Assembly: GCF_900090235.1 (NCBI RefSeq)
Contig: NZ_LT607750.1
Location: forward strand, 1,624,501 to 1,688,500
DNA length: 64,000 nt
Direction: 5' to 3'
Source of the DNA: Micromonospora echinaurantiaca
GTDB taxonomy: Bacteria > Actinomycetota > Actinomycetes > Mycobacteriales > Micromonosporaceae
The translations under genes and the position numbers were made by a program. A model generated the notes under the pieces. It was not told where the DNA came from. It did no database searches and saw only the letters and a list, made by a program, of their open reading frames with translations. How positions within the stretch are numbered: the first letter of the stretch is position 1; each line of letters starts with the position of its first letter. Shown piece by piece: positions 18,016-27,727 of this stretch.

Positions 18016-18504
18016 TCAGGCCAGGACCGGAAGCTGGTGGCTGGCGCCGACGACGACGCCGTCGACCACCGACAGCACGGCGGGGAACCCCTTGACCCGG
18101 AACTCCTTCTCGGCCCGCGGCTCGGACATCGTGGCCGTGTCGAAACCGGTGAGGCGGGGCGCCATCGCCGCCGTCTCCTCCGGCGTGCCGATCATGACCA
18201 CGAGGGTGTCGTGGCGGTAGCGCTCGGCGTCGGCGGTGAGGTCGTCCAGGAGGGTCTGGCACGGGGGGCAGGTCGGGGTCAGCATGACCACCGTGCGCCG
18301 GCCGGTGGTCAGGTCGGCGTGCGGGAAGCCGCTGACGTCCAGGCCCGGGGCGGGCAGCACCTCGGGAACGGGCTCGCCGTCGTGGTCGTGGGCGTGGCCG
18401 GCCTGCACCTCGCGTAGCCGCCGGGCGAGGGCCAGGGTCAGGACGAGATTGAGCACGGCGACCGCGCCGACGACAGCGATGGCGGCGTAGGCGAAACCCT
18501 GCAT
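18016..18504 (-). CDS. TlpA/MauD-like membrane-anchored thioredoxin, cassette 1
   Basis: The 162-aa protein has an N-terminal anchor (VVGAVAVLNLVLTLALARRLREV), a His/Asp-rich linker and a thioredoxin-like domain whose redox motif is Cys79-Pro-Pro-Cys82 (TPTCPPCQTL). A cis-Pro loop is visible as GFPAVL. ATG 18504 sits behind GAGGAG. The domain faces outside and would oxidise or isomerise thiols, most plausibly those of the Cys8 peptide encoded just upstream. The anchor strongly resembles that of the cassette 2 protein (LLNLLLTFGVIRKLREH). It follows a strong hairpin after the peptide gene and is coupled to the ABC gene by a 3-bp gap. Confidence 0.88.
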   Translation of the reverse strand: MQGFAYAAIAVVGAVAVLNLVLTLALARRLREVQAGHAHDHDGEPVPEVLPAPGLDVSGFPHADLTTGRRTVVMLTPTCPPCQTLLDDLTADAERYRHDTLVVMIGTPEETAAMAPRLTGFDTATMSEPRAEKEFRVKGFPAVLSVVDGVVVGASHQLPVLA

Positions 18505-18527
18505 GGAAACTCCTCGGCGAGTCGGGA

Positions 18528-18555
18528 GGGGGCCGCGCCGCCCGGCGCGGCCCCC
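18528..18555 (-). terminator. Perfect hairpin between precursor peptide and maturation genes, cassette 1
   Basis: A 12-bp perfect stem (GGGGGCCGCGCC and its complement) with a 4-nt loop lies 14 nt after the peptide stop codon, inside the operon. Partial termination or mRNA stabilisation here would make far more precursor than processing enzymes, a design common in peptide biosynthesis operons. Cassette 2 has a counterpart in the same place. Confidence 0.75.
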
Positions 18556-18569
18556 GGCGGACAGCCAGG

Positions 18570-18809
18570 TCAGCAGGCGCCGACCTTCTTGGTGTAACAG
18601 ATCGGCCGCGACGTCGAGGTCACGCACGCGCCGTTGCAGTTGTAGTAGCCCTGCCGGTAGTAGCGGAAGTAGGAACCGCCCGAGCAGTAGCCGTTGGACG
18701 CGACGCACGAGCACTTCTGGCCGTGCTCCGGCACGCAGGCGCCGGCCTCCTCGCGGCCGAGCACCTTGCCGAGCACGGCGTCGCCGACGCGGTTGATGAT
18801 CCTGGTCAT
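18570..18809 (-). CDS. Cys8 precursor peptide (79 aa), head of cassette 1
   Basis: ATG 18809 was chosen because AAGGAGG lies 7 nt upstream; an in-frame TTG at 18815 almost touches that site. The leader (residues 1-24, MTRIINRVGDAVLGKVLG, then REEAGA) is amphipathic rather than a classical Sec signal and ends in Ala-Gly-Ala directly before Cys25. The core (25-79) has eight cysteines at 25, 33, 35, 42, 58, 62, 71 and 79, the last being the C-terminal residue. It is also rich in Tyr and Gly (SGGSYFRYYRQGYYNCNG). Eight Cys allow four disulfides. Downstream come a CPPC thioredoxin, an ABC exporter, an S26 peptidase and MauE. The product may be an antimicrobial, signalling or structural peptide; no homolog is recognised except the cassette 2 peptide. 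Confidence 0.85.
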   Translation of the reverse strand: MTRIINRVGDAVLGKVLGREEAGACVPEHGQKCSCVASNGYCSGGSYFRYYRQGYYNCNGACVTSTSRPICYTKKVGAC

Positions 18810-18842
18810 GGGCAAACCTCCTTGTGGGGGTGGTTGCCCATC

Positions 18843-18897
18843 ACTGTGCTGGTCGCCGCTGCGCGTGCCCTGCGCTACTACTGCGCGCCGGCTGCGT
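18843..18897 (-). promoter_or_regulatory. SARP-type promoter of cassette 1: four hexamers at exact 11-bp spacing
   Basis: On the coding strand, ACGCAG and three GCGCAG copies lie at 18897-18892, 18886-18881, 18875-18870 and 18864-18859, each 11 bp from the next. Ten nt after the last copy is a -10-like CACAGT (18848-18843). Direct repeats at 11-bp pitch are how SARP proteins read DNA, and the SARP gene ends here: two of the copies lie within its last codons. The spacing is not a multiple of three, so codon bias does not explain it. Confidence 0.6.
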
Positions 18898-21799
18898 TCC
18901 GCCAGCCCGCCAGCCGTCGGCGCAGGTCATCGGCGTACGCGGCGTCGAAGTGCTCGAAGATGCCCAGCGCCTCCTCGCCCAGCGCGACGGCCCGCTCGGG
19001 CCTGCCCAGGGCGGCCTGCGCGCGGGCCAGCAGGCTCAGCGAGTTCGCCAGCGGGAACGGCTGCCCGATGCTGCGCAGCATCGCCACCGAGCCTTCCAGT
19101 TCGGCCACCGCCTGACCCGCGTCGCCCTCCTCCAGGTGCACCTTCCCGAGCAGCCGGCGGGAGATCGCCTCGCCCCACTCGTGGCGCATCTCCCGGAACG
19201 CCGCCGCCGTACGGAACAACAGCCGGCGCGCGGCGTCGGTGTCTCCGGCGGCCAGCTGCGTCGCGGCCAGCGCCTGCTCGGCGGTGGTCACGCTGATCCG
19301 GTCGCCGAGCCGGCGCGCGGCGGTCACCGCCTGCCGCAGGTGCTCCAACGCCTGCGGCCACTGCTCGGCGTGCCGGTGCAGCAGCCCGATGCTCTCCCGC
19401 GCGAGCGCCTCGCCCCACAGGTCGCCGCCTTCGGAAAACAGCCCGAGGGCCGCGGTGAAGGCGGCGTGGGCGAACGGTGAGGTGAGCTGGTACTGCGCGT
19501 GTTGCTCGCCGAGGGTCAGCAGCACGTGCCCGCCGACCGGGCCGACCGGCCAGTGCGCCGCGCAGGTGCGCACCATCAGCAGCAGCGCGGCGTCCGCCTC
19601 CCGCAGCCGACCGAGCGTACGACAGCACAGTGAGTAGCCGTGCAGTGCGGCGAGCCGGTGTGCCACCAGCGGCCCGCGGCTGTCCCGGTGTGCCGCGCGC
19701 AGCAGTGGAACGGCCTCGGCGTGCCGGTTCACCATCCGGTAGGCCGTGCCCAGCTGGAGCCGCAGCGACATCCGGGTCGGCGACGGCAGGTCGGCGGCGC
19801 GGTCGAGCACGTTGCGCAGGCAGTCGACGAGGTCGGGCAGGTGCTCGCTGCGCATCATCGCGAAGTTGCCCATCGTGCAGGCCAACCGCCCCGCCAGGTC
19901 GACCGCGTCCAGCCGGAGCAGGTCCCGTACCGCCGCGACCAGGTTCTCCCGCTCCGCCTCGAACCAGTCGACGGCGTCCCAGGCGTCGATCGCGGACACC
20001 GCCTCGGCCACCGGCAGGGCCTTGCAGGGCAGCGCCGCGGCGGCGCGTTCGGCGTACGCGTGCAGCCGTCCGTACCAGGCGATCACCTGGTCGGCGCTGA
20101 CCTCGGTGCGCTCCCGGGAGTGCAGCCGGACCAGGTCGTGCATGCGGACCCTGCCGCCGGGCTCGGCGGTCAGCAGGTGGGCCCGGCACAGCTGTTCCAG
20201 CAGCGGCTCGGTGCTGTCGTCCCACATGCCGAAGCTGCGCAGCGACGTACGGCTGAGCACCGCGAGCAGCCGGGCGGCGGGCGGTGGCAACCGCTCGAAC
20301 CCGACGGTGAAGCTGCTGCGCACGTCGAGCCCGTCGAGCGACAGCTCATCGAGGCGGCGCCGCTCGTCGCGCAGCCGGTCACGCAGCCGCGCCACCGGCA
20401 TCGCCTCCCGCTCGGCCAGCCGTACGCCGGCGATGCGCAACGCCAGCGGCAGGCGACCGCACAGCTCCACCACGTCGACGGCCGCCGCGGCCTCGCGATC
20501 GAGCCGCTCGGCGCCGGCGAGGCCGGCCAGCAGGTCGAGGCCGTCGTCGACCGGCAGGACGTCGAGCGGAACGACCTCGGTGCCCGGCAGCCCGGACAAC
20601 GCCGCCGTGCTGGTGATGAGCGCAGCGCTGCCGGCGGGCGGCAGCAGCGGGCGCACCTGCGCCGCGTCCGCCGCGCTGTCCAGCATCACCAGCATGGGCT
20701 GGTCGGCGAGCACTGAGCGGTACAGCGCCGCGCGTTCCTCGACCGCCGCCGGGATGGCCTCGCCGGCCACCCCGAGGGCGCGCAGGAAGGCGCCGAGGAC
20801 CGTGTCGGGCCGCGCCGGGTCCGGAGTGTTACCGCGCAGGTCCGCGTAGAGGCACCCGGCAGGGAAGCGGTGGCGGCTCTCGTGCGCCGCGCGCAGCGCG
20901 AGGGTGGTCTTGCCCGTCCCCGCGAGCCCGGTCACGACGACGATCTGCGCCGCCCCGGTGGCTGGCGGGTTGCGTCCGAGCAACGACAGCAGCAGCCCGA
21001 GCTCCTTGTCCCGTCCGACGAAGTCGCCGGGGACGCCCGGGAGCTGGTTGGGCCGCACCCGCGCCGGCGGGGACGACTCCTGCTCGCTGCCGAGGATCTC
21101 CCGGTGCAGCTGTCGCAGCTGCGGCCCCGGGTCGATGCCGTGCTCCTCGGCGAGGAGGCGGGCTCCGGCCCGGTACACGGCGAGCGCCTCCGCCTTCCGG
21201 CCGCTGCGGTGCAGGGCCACCATGAGCTGGCCGCGCAGCCGCTCCCGCAGGGGCCGATCACGCACCAGCGTGGTCAGCTCCGGCACCAGCTCCTGATGCA
21301 GACCGAGGGACAGCAGTGCCTCGACGCGCAGCTCGACCGCGTGCTCGCGGAGCTCGTGAAGGCGGTCACGCTCGACGTCGACCAACCTCGTGTCGACGTC
21401 GACGAACGCGTCGTCGCGCCAGCGCGCCAGCGCCCGGTCGAGCAGCTCCACGGCACAACGGGCGTCGGTGGCGGTTGCGGCGGCCCGCACGTCGGCGGCG
21501 AACTCCGCCGCGTCCAGCACCACCGCGGCGTTCAACTCGTAGCCGGGTGACCTGGTGAGGATCAGCTCCGGCGTCGCACCGCGCCGGACCGAGGCGACGA
21601 CCGCCTGGACCCGGTTGCGCGCACCCGTCGGCGGGTGGTCCGACCAGAGGCCGTCGATCAGGCGGTCGACGGAGACGATGCGTCCATGGTGGGCCGCCAG
21701 GCTCGCGACGAACGCCCGTTCCAGCGGGGCGAGCGACACAGCTACCCCGTCGACGCTCAACTCGATCCGTCCGAGGACGCCGATCCGATACCCGCGCAC
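18878..21799 (-). CDS. AfsR/SARP-family regulator (winged helix-BTAD-NB-ARC-TPR), cassette 1
   Basis: The 973-aa activator has an OmpR-like DNA-binding domain (residues 1-95, YRIGVLGRIEL), a bacterial transcriptional activation domain (about 100-245) and an NB-ARC ATPase with Walker A TGLAGTGKTTLAL near residue 290. Helical TPR repeats run to the C-terminus. The AfsR layout implies nucleotide-dependent control by an unknown signal. GTG 21799 has no Shine-Dalgarno, but TAGCTT lies 6 nt upstream, suggesting a leaderless transcript. It lies directly upstream of and in line with the peptide gene (68 bp gap), and the 11-bp repeats at its 3' end fit it as the cassette activator. Confidence 0.92.
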   Translation of the reverse strand: MRGYRIGVLGRIELSVDGVAVSLAPLERAFVASLAAHHGRIVSVDRLIDGLWSDHPPTGARNRVQAVVASVRRGATPELILTRSPGYELNAAVVLDAAEFAADVRAAATATDARCAVELLDRALARWRDDAFVDVDTRLVDVERDRLHELREHAVELRVEALLSLGLHQELVPELTTLVRDRPLRERLRGQLMVALHRSGRKAEALAVYRAGARLLAEEHGIDPGPQLRQLHREILGSEQESSPPARVRPNQLPGVPGDFVGRDKELGLLLSLLGRNPPATGAAQIVVVTGLAGTGKTTLALRAAHESRHRFPAGCLYADLRGNTPDPARPDTVLGAFLRALGVAGEAIPAAVEERAALYRSVLADQPMLVMLDSAADAAQVRPLLPPAGSAALITSTAALSGLPGTEVVPLDVLPVDDGLDLLAGLAGAERLDREAAAAVDVVELCGRLPLALRIAGVRLAEREAMPVARLRDRLRDERRRLDELSLDGLDVRSSFTVGFERLPPPAARLLAVLSRTSLRSFGMWDDSTEPLLEQLCRAHLLTAEPGGRVRMHDLVRLHSRERTEVSADQVIAWYGRLHAYAERAAAALPCKALPVAEAVSAIDAWDAVDWFEAERENLVAAVRDLLRLDAVDLAGRLACTMGNFAMMRSEHLPDLVDCLRNVLDRAADLPSPTRMSLRLQLGTAYRMVNRHAEAVPLLRAAHRDSRGPLVAHRLAALHGYSLCCRTLGRLREADAALLLMVRTCAAHWPVGPVGGHVLLTLGEQHAQYQLTSPFAHAAFTAALGLFSEGGDLWGEALARESIGLLHRHAEQWPQALEHLRQAVTAARRLGDRISVTTAEQALAATQLAAGDTDAARRLLFRTAAAFREMRHEWGEAISRRLLGKVHLEEGDAGQAVAELEGSVAMLRSIGQPFPLANSLSLLARAQAALGRPERAVALGEEALGIFEHFDAAYADDLRRRLAGWRNAAGAQ

Positions 21800-22016
21800 C
21801 GCGCAAAGCTAGCGCGGTGGCCACTGGTTGCGCTTTGGGCGGTTCGCCCGACCTTCTGCCGGCGCGCCTGGCCTGGGCGGCGGGTGCGGCGCGGGCCGGC
21901 CCGGATCGCGACGGCCACAGTGATCAATACCTCACCGAGCGCTCGGGAGTCTCGTCCCGGCCATCGACGTCGATAGGGTGCGGTCCGGTTCGTCTATCCA
22001 GAAGGGACACATCCTG

Positions 22017-22415
22017 ATGCTGCGTCGGATCACGTCGCTCTTCGCGGCGACGGTGCTCGCCGTGGTCACGTCCGTCACGGTTGCCGCCTCGCCGGCCATG
22101 GCCGGCGCGAACGCGATGGCCTGGACGTACGCCGGTGGAACCGCCCGGGGCCAGGCCGTCTGGTACCACGACGGGGACAGCCTCAAGGTCTGCGACATGA
22201 GCGCCGACGGCCGGGGCATCCGGGGCGTCATCTACTCGTACAACTCCGCGGGCGGCTACTGGGTGAACGAGTTCTCGGTCGCCGACTCGAACTCCTCGGA
22301 CGGCTGCAAGACCGGGTCGAAGAACGTGCCGGACGGGCGGAAGGTCGAGGTCGTGGTCTACCAGTACTGGTCCGACTCGACGTGCTGCGCCGAGAGCTCG
22401 TACGGCGTCGCCTGA
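22017..22415 (+). CDS. Small secreted protein, four cysteines, unknown function
   Basis: The 132-aa product has a classical Sec signal peptide (LRRITSLFAATVLAVVTSVTVAA, cleavage after AMA). The mature domain is about 100 residues and beta-rich, with a GQAVWYHDGDSLKVCDMSADG motif and four Cys, two of them adjacent (STCCAES). Related-looking proteins are common in Streptomyces-type secretomes without assigned function. ATG 22017 follows AGAAGGG. It is divergent from the cassette 1 SARP but differs from the cassette peptides: longer, Sec-exported and with sparse Cys. I do not consider it part of the cassette. Confidence 0.75.
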   Translation: MLRRITSLFAATVLAVVTSVTVAASPAMAGANAMAWTYAGGTARGQAVWYHDGDSLKVCDMSADGRGIRGVIYSYNSAGGYWVNEFSVADSNSSDGCKTGSKNVPDGRKVEVVVYQYWSDSTCCAESSYGVA

Positions 22416-22547
22416 GCTGACCGGCAGCCGGCCCGCCCGTTCCCGGTGGGCGGGTCGGCGGCCGGCCCGCCGGTGGCCTCGGCCCGGTCGGAGCACGACC
22501 AGCCCCGGCTGGCCGGGCGCGGCTGCCGCGATCCGGTTGCCGATCGG

Positions 22548-24920
<2,373 letters not shown>

Positions 24921-24948
<28 letters not shown>

Positions 24949-25487
24949 CGGGTCATCTTGTCGCGGCTGCCGCAGACCTGCATCGCGCACCAGCGGCGGC
25001 TGCCCGCCCGCGAGGTGTCCAGGTACAGCAGCGTGCATGTGTGGCTGGCGCATTCGCGCAGGCGATCGGCGTGGGGGCCGCCCAGCAGGTCGACGCCGTC
25101 GCGGGCAACCAGCGCCAGCAGCGAGCCGGCGGTGGGCGCCCCGTGACGTTTCGCCTTGCCGTCGGCCGTGAGCTGGACCGCGGGTGGCGCCTTGGCCGCC
25201 CAGCGGTTCACCACCTCGACGGCTCGCCGGTCCACCGGTGCCCCCAACACCCGGCCACGCATCAGCCGGTAGAGGGCTTCGCGCAGCTCATGGGCGCCGC
25301 GAAGGGTCGAGGCGGAATCCGGCACGGTGCTGTCGGTCAGACCCGCCGCGATGAACCAGCGGGCCAGATCGGCCGGAGCGGGGATCCGCTCGACGCCGGG
25401 GTCGCGCCAGCGCAGGCCGTGGGTCGCGGTGAAGTCGACCGACACCCGTCCGCCGACGAACCGGAACGCCGCCGCATCGTGAAGCAC
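24921..25487 (-). CDS. CGNR zinc-finger transcriptional regulator
   Basis: The 188-aa protein has a helical N-terminal domain (VDFTATHGLRW, then LREALYRLMRG) and a C-terminal CGNR-type zinc finger: LRECASHTCTLLYLDTSRAGSRRWCAMQVCGSR, with four Cys and the conserved RRWC..xxCG(S/N)R run. Such proteins are presumed DNA-binding regulators. The start used is GTG 25487, where conservation begins (FRFVGGRVSVDF); a longer frame to 25604 would cross the promoter. A perfect 17-bp palindrome lies 11 bp upstream and is probably its operator, shared with the divergent reductase gene. Confidence 0.85.
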
Positions 25488-25497
25488 TGTTCGATGA

Positions 25498-25514
25498 TAC
25501 CGGTTGAACCGGTA
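25498..25514. promoter_or_regulatory. Perfect palindrome TACCGGTT-G-AACCGGTA, candidate CGNR operator
   Basis: Two perfect 8-bp arms flank one central base, immediately upstream of the CGNR regulator start. A further half-site GTTACCGG (25543-25550) lies 30 bp away, toward the divergent reductase gene. The arrangement suits autorepression plus control of the neighbour. Confidence 0.65.
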
Positions 25515-25573
25515 ACAGAGATCACGCTGTGCCTCCTGTCGCGTTACCGGCTCGACTAGTAACGTCACGGCGC

Positions 25574-26494
25574 ATGAAGATTCTTGTCGTCGGGGCCGGC
25601 GCAACCGGAGGCTACTTCGGCGCCCAGCTCCAGCAGGCCGGCCGGGACGTCACCTTCCTCGTTCGGCCCAGGCGCGCCGACGTGCTCCGGGAGCGAGGGC
25701 TGCGGATCACCGGCCTCGGCGCCGAGACCGTGCTCGCGCCCCGGCTGCTCACCGCCGCCCAGCTCGACGGGCACTACGACGTCGTCCTCGTCTCGGTGAA
25801 GGCCACCGCGCTGCCGGCCGCGATCGACGACGTCGCCGCCGCGGTCGGCCCACGTACGACGCTGATTCCGTTCCTCAACGGGATGGCCCACATGGACGCG
25901 TTGAACGAGCGGTTCGGGGTGGACGCCGTGCTCGGCGGCGTGGTCCGGGTCCTCACCACGCTCGACGCCGCGGGTGACATCGTCCGGCTGGGCACCCTGG
26001 CCGAGATCGTGGTCGGTGACCAGCGGGGCGGCACGTCGCAGCGCGTCGAGCAGATCGGCGAACTGCTCGCCGGCGCCGGCTTCGACTTCTCCATCTCGCC
26101 GGACATCCGCCGCGCCATGTGGCACAAGTGGGTCTTCATCAGCACGCTCGGCGCGCTCAACACCCTGGCGCGCGGATCGGTGGGCGACGCCGTGGCGGTT
26201 CCCGGCGGCGACCACCTCGGCTCGCAGATCGCCGCCGAGGTCGCGGCCGTCGCCGCGGCGGCCGGGTATCCGGTGCCGCAGCCGGCCCTCGACGCCGTCC
26301 GGGCCTTCGTGACCCGCCCCGGCTCGGCCGACACCGCCTCGCTCTACCGGGACCTGATCGGCGGACAGCCGACCGAGGCCGAGCAGATCTTCGGCGACCT
26401 CACGGCGCGGGCCCGGGCGCTCGGCGTACCCACACCGTTGCTGGACGCCACGACGGTGGCCCTGCGCGTGCACGAGCAGCGCCTGCGCGACTAG
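25574..26494 (+). CDS. Ketopantoate reductase-family (ApbA/PanE) NADPH-dependent 2-ketoacid reductase
   Basis: The 306-aa protein has an N-terminal Rossmann fold with VVGAGATGGYFGAQL and a C-terminal helical domain containing MWHKWVFISTLGALN. That segment includes the KPR catalytic Lys (HKWVF) and an Asn before it (FLNGM). True PanE makes pantoate for CoA; actinomycetes carry several paralogs, so 2-ketoacid reductase is the safe call. ATG 25574 has a weak ribosome binding site. It is divergent from the CGNR regulator across a palindromic operator, which suggests regulation rather than housekeeping expression. Confidence 0.9.
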   Translation: MKILVVGAGATGGYFGAQLQQAGRDVTFLVRPRRADVLRERGLRITGLGAETVLAPRLLTAAQLDGHYDVVLVSVKATALPAAIDDVAAAVGPRTTLIPFLNGMAHMDALNERFGVDAVLGGVVRVLTTLDAAGDIVRLGTLAEIVVGDQRGGTSQRVEQIGELLAGAGFDFSISPDIRRAMWHKWVFISTLGALNTLARGSVGDAVAVPGGDHLGSQIAAEVAAVAAAAGYPVPQPALDAVRAFVTRPGSADTASLYRDLIGGQPTEAEQIFGDLTARARALGVPTPLLDATTVALRVHEQRLRD

Positions 26495-26571
26495 CCACCG
26501 CGTGGGTCGACCGGTGACCGATAGAGTCCTCCGCCGGAGCGAAGGCTCTCCACGACGTGACTGGAGGAAGC

Positions 26572-27027
26572 ATGACGGACGCGCCGCCGCGTGGGCTTGC
26601 GGAGAGGCTGCGGGACACCCGCGCGAAGCTGGAGAGCGATGTGGACCTCTGGGTCGCGACCGCCGGCTCCTCGGGCGGCGTCCACCTCATCCCGCTCTCC
26701 TTCCTGTGGGACGGGAGCGCCCTGCTCATCTCGACGCCGCGTGCCTCGGTCACCGGCCGCAACCTGCTGGCCGACCCCCGGGTGCGACTCAGCCTCGGGC
26801 CGACGCGCGACGTGGTCATCGTCGACGGCACCGCCGAGCCGGTGGACATCGCCGACCTCGGCCCGGAGACCGGCGACGCGTTCGCGACCAAGACCGGCTT
26901 CGACCCGCGTCAGCTCGACGAGCCGTACCAGTACTTCCGCATCCGGCCGCGACGCATCCAGGCCTGGCGGGAGGCGAACGAGCTGGCCGGACGCGTCCTC
27001 ATGCGCGACGGCCGCTGGGTCGGCTGA
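26572..27027 (+). CDS. PPOX-class (pyridoxamine-oxidase-like) FMN/F420-binding oxidoreductase
   Basis: The 151-aa split-barrel protein begins at ATG 26572 behind GGAGG. Family segments include LWVATAGSSGGVHLIPLSFLWDG, LLISTPRASVTGRNLLADPRVRLSLG and a C-terminal YFRIRPRRIQAWREANE. The fold binds FMN, or F420 in actinobacteria. Substrates range from pyridoxine phosphate to quinones and drugs; none can be assigned here. It follows the ketopantoate reductase-like gene by 77 bp and may be co-expressed. Confidence 0.87.
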   Translation: MTDAPPRGLAERLRDTRAKLESDVDLWVATAGSSGGVHLIPLSFLWDGSALLISTPRASVTGRNLLADPRVRLSLGPTRDVVIVDGTAEPVDIADLGPETGDAFATKTGFDPRQLDEPYQYFRIRPRRIQAWREANELAGRVLMRDGRWVG

Positions 27028-27124
27028 TCCGCCCGGCGCACCCGGCGGGTGCCCGTGATTCGAGCGAGGAGACTCCACAGTCGAATCGGGGGCACCCGGC
27101 CGGCTGCGACCGCTGACCGGCCGC

Positions 27125-27727
27125 TCAGCGGATCCGGTCGTAGACGAGCGCCAACGTGCCGTGCTCGCCCGTGGCCTGGCTGGCGAGCGTCCACCGCCCG
27201 GCGGGCAGGCCGTCGTCGAAGAGGCGCGGCCCTCCACCGAGGAAGACCGGGAAGATCGTCATCGCCAGCCGGTCGACCAGGTCGGCCGCCAGCAGCGCCT
27301 TGATGACGCTCGCGCTGGAGAGTACGAGGATGTCGCCGCCTTCGGCCGCCTTGAGGCCCTCGACCACCTCGGCGGTCGGCTTGTCGACGATCGTCGTCCG
27401 CTCCCACGGCGCCTCGCCGAGGGTGGCCGAGAGGACCACCTTGTCGGCGTCGACGAGCCACTTCGCGAAGCCCTCGTCGCGCGGGTCGGCACCCTCGGCG
27501 CCGATGACGGTGGGCCAGAAACCGAGGAACCCCTCGGCGTTGACCCGCCCGAGCAGCGCCGTCGTCGCCGGCTCCCAGAGGCTGGTCAGGTGGTCGCGGG
27601 CGACGTCGGTGTGGGCGTACGGCATCACCCAGCTCATGTCCCGGGGGTCGCGCGGCGCGGCGTAGTGGCCGTCGAGGGAGAGGGCGATGTTGGTGACGAC
27701 CCGGCGGCCGGCGGTCTGCTGTGTCAT
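27125..27727 (-). CDS. Dihydrofolate reductase-family (RibD C-terminal-like) protein
   Basis: The 200-aa enzyme of the DHFR/RibD-C fold has VVTNIALSLDGHYAAP at the N-terminus, DILVLSSASVIKALL in the nucleotide-binding region and VFLGGGPRLFDDG near the end. ATG 27727 overlaps the stop of the upstream ArsR/SRPBCC gene by 4 bp (ATGA). The two genes are therefore translationally coupled and the reductase is under the ArsR-type operator. The pairing of an ArsR-SRPBCC sensor with a DHFR-like reductase suggests response to a hydrophobic small molecule. The substrate is unknown. Confidence 0.88.
   Translation of the reverse strand: MTQQTAGRRVVTNIALSLDGHYAAPRDPRDMSWVMPYAHTDVARDHLTSLWEPATTALLGRVNAEGFLGFWPTVIGAEGADPRDEGFAKWLVDADKVVLSATLGEAPWERTTIVDKPTAEVVEGLKAAEGGDILVLSSASVIKALLAADLVDRLAMTIFPVFLGGGPRLFDDGLPAGRWTLASQATGEHGTLALVYDRIR

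Noticed and set aside
15424..18809. Methylamine dehydrogenase (mau) cluster
   Set aside because: MauE- and MauD-like genes are present, but there is no large subunit, no MauG and no amicyanin, and the small peptide does not match the tryptophan-tryptophylquinone subunit.
18810..18815. TTG 18815 as start of the cassette 1 peptide
   Set aside because: It lies almost on top of the Shine-Dalgarno sequence; ATG 18809 has ideal spacing and aligns with the MTR start of the cassette 2 peptide.
22017..22415. Third member of the Cys-rich peptide family
   Set aside because: It has a classical Sec signal, only four Cys and twice the length, and no export or redox genes follow it.
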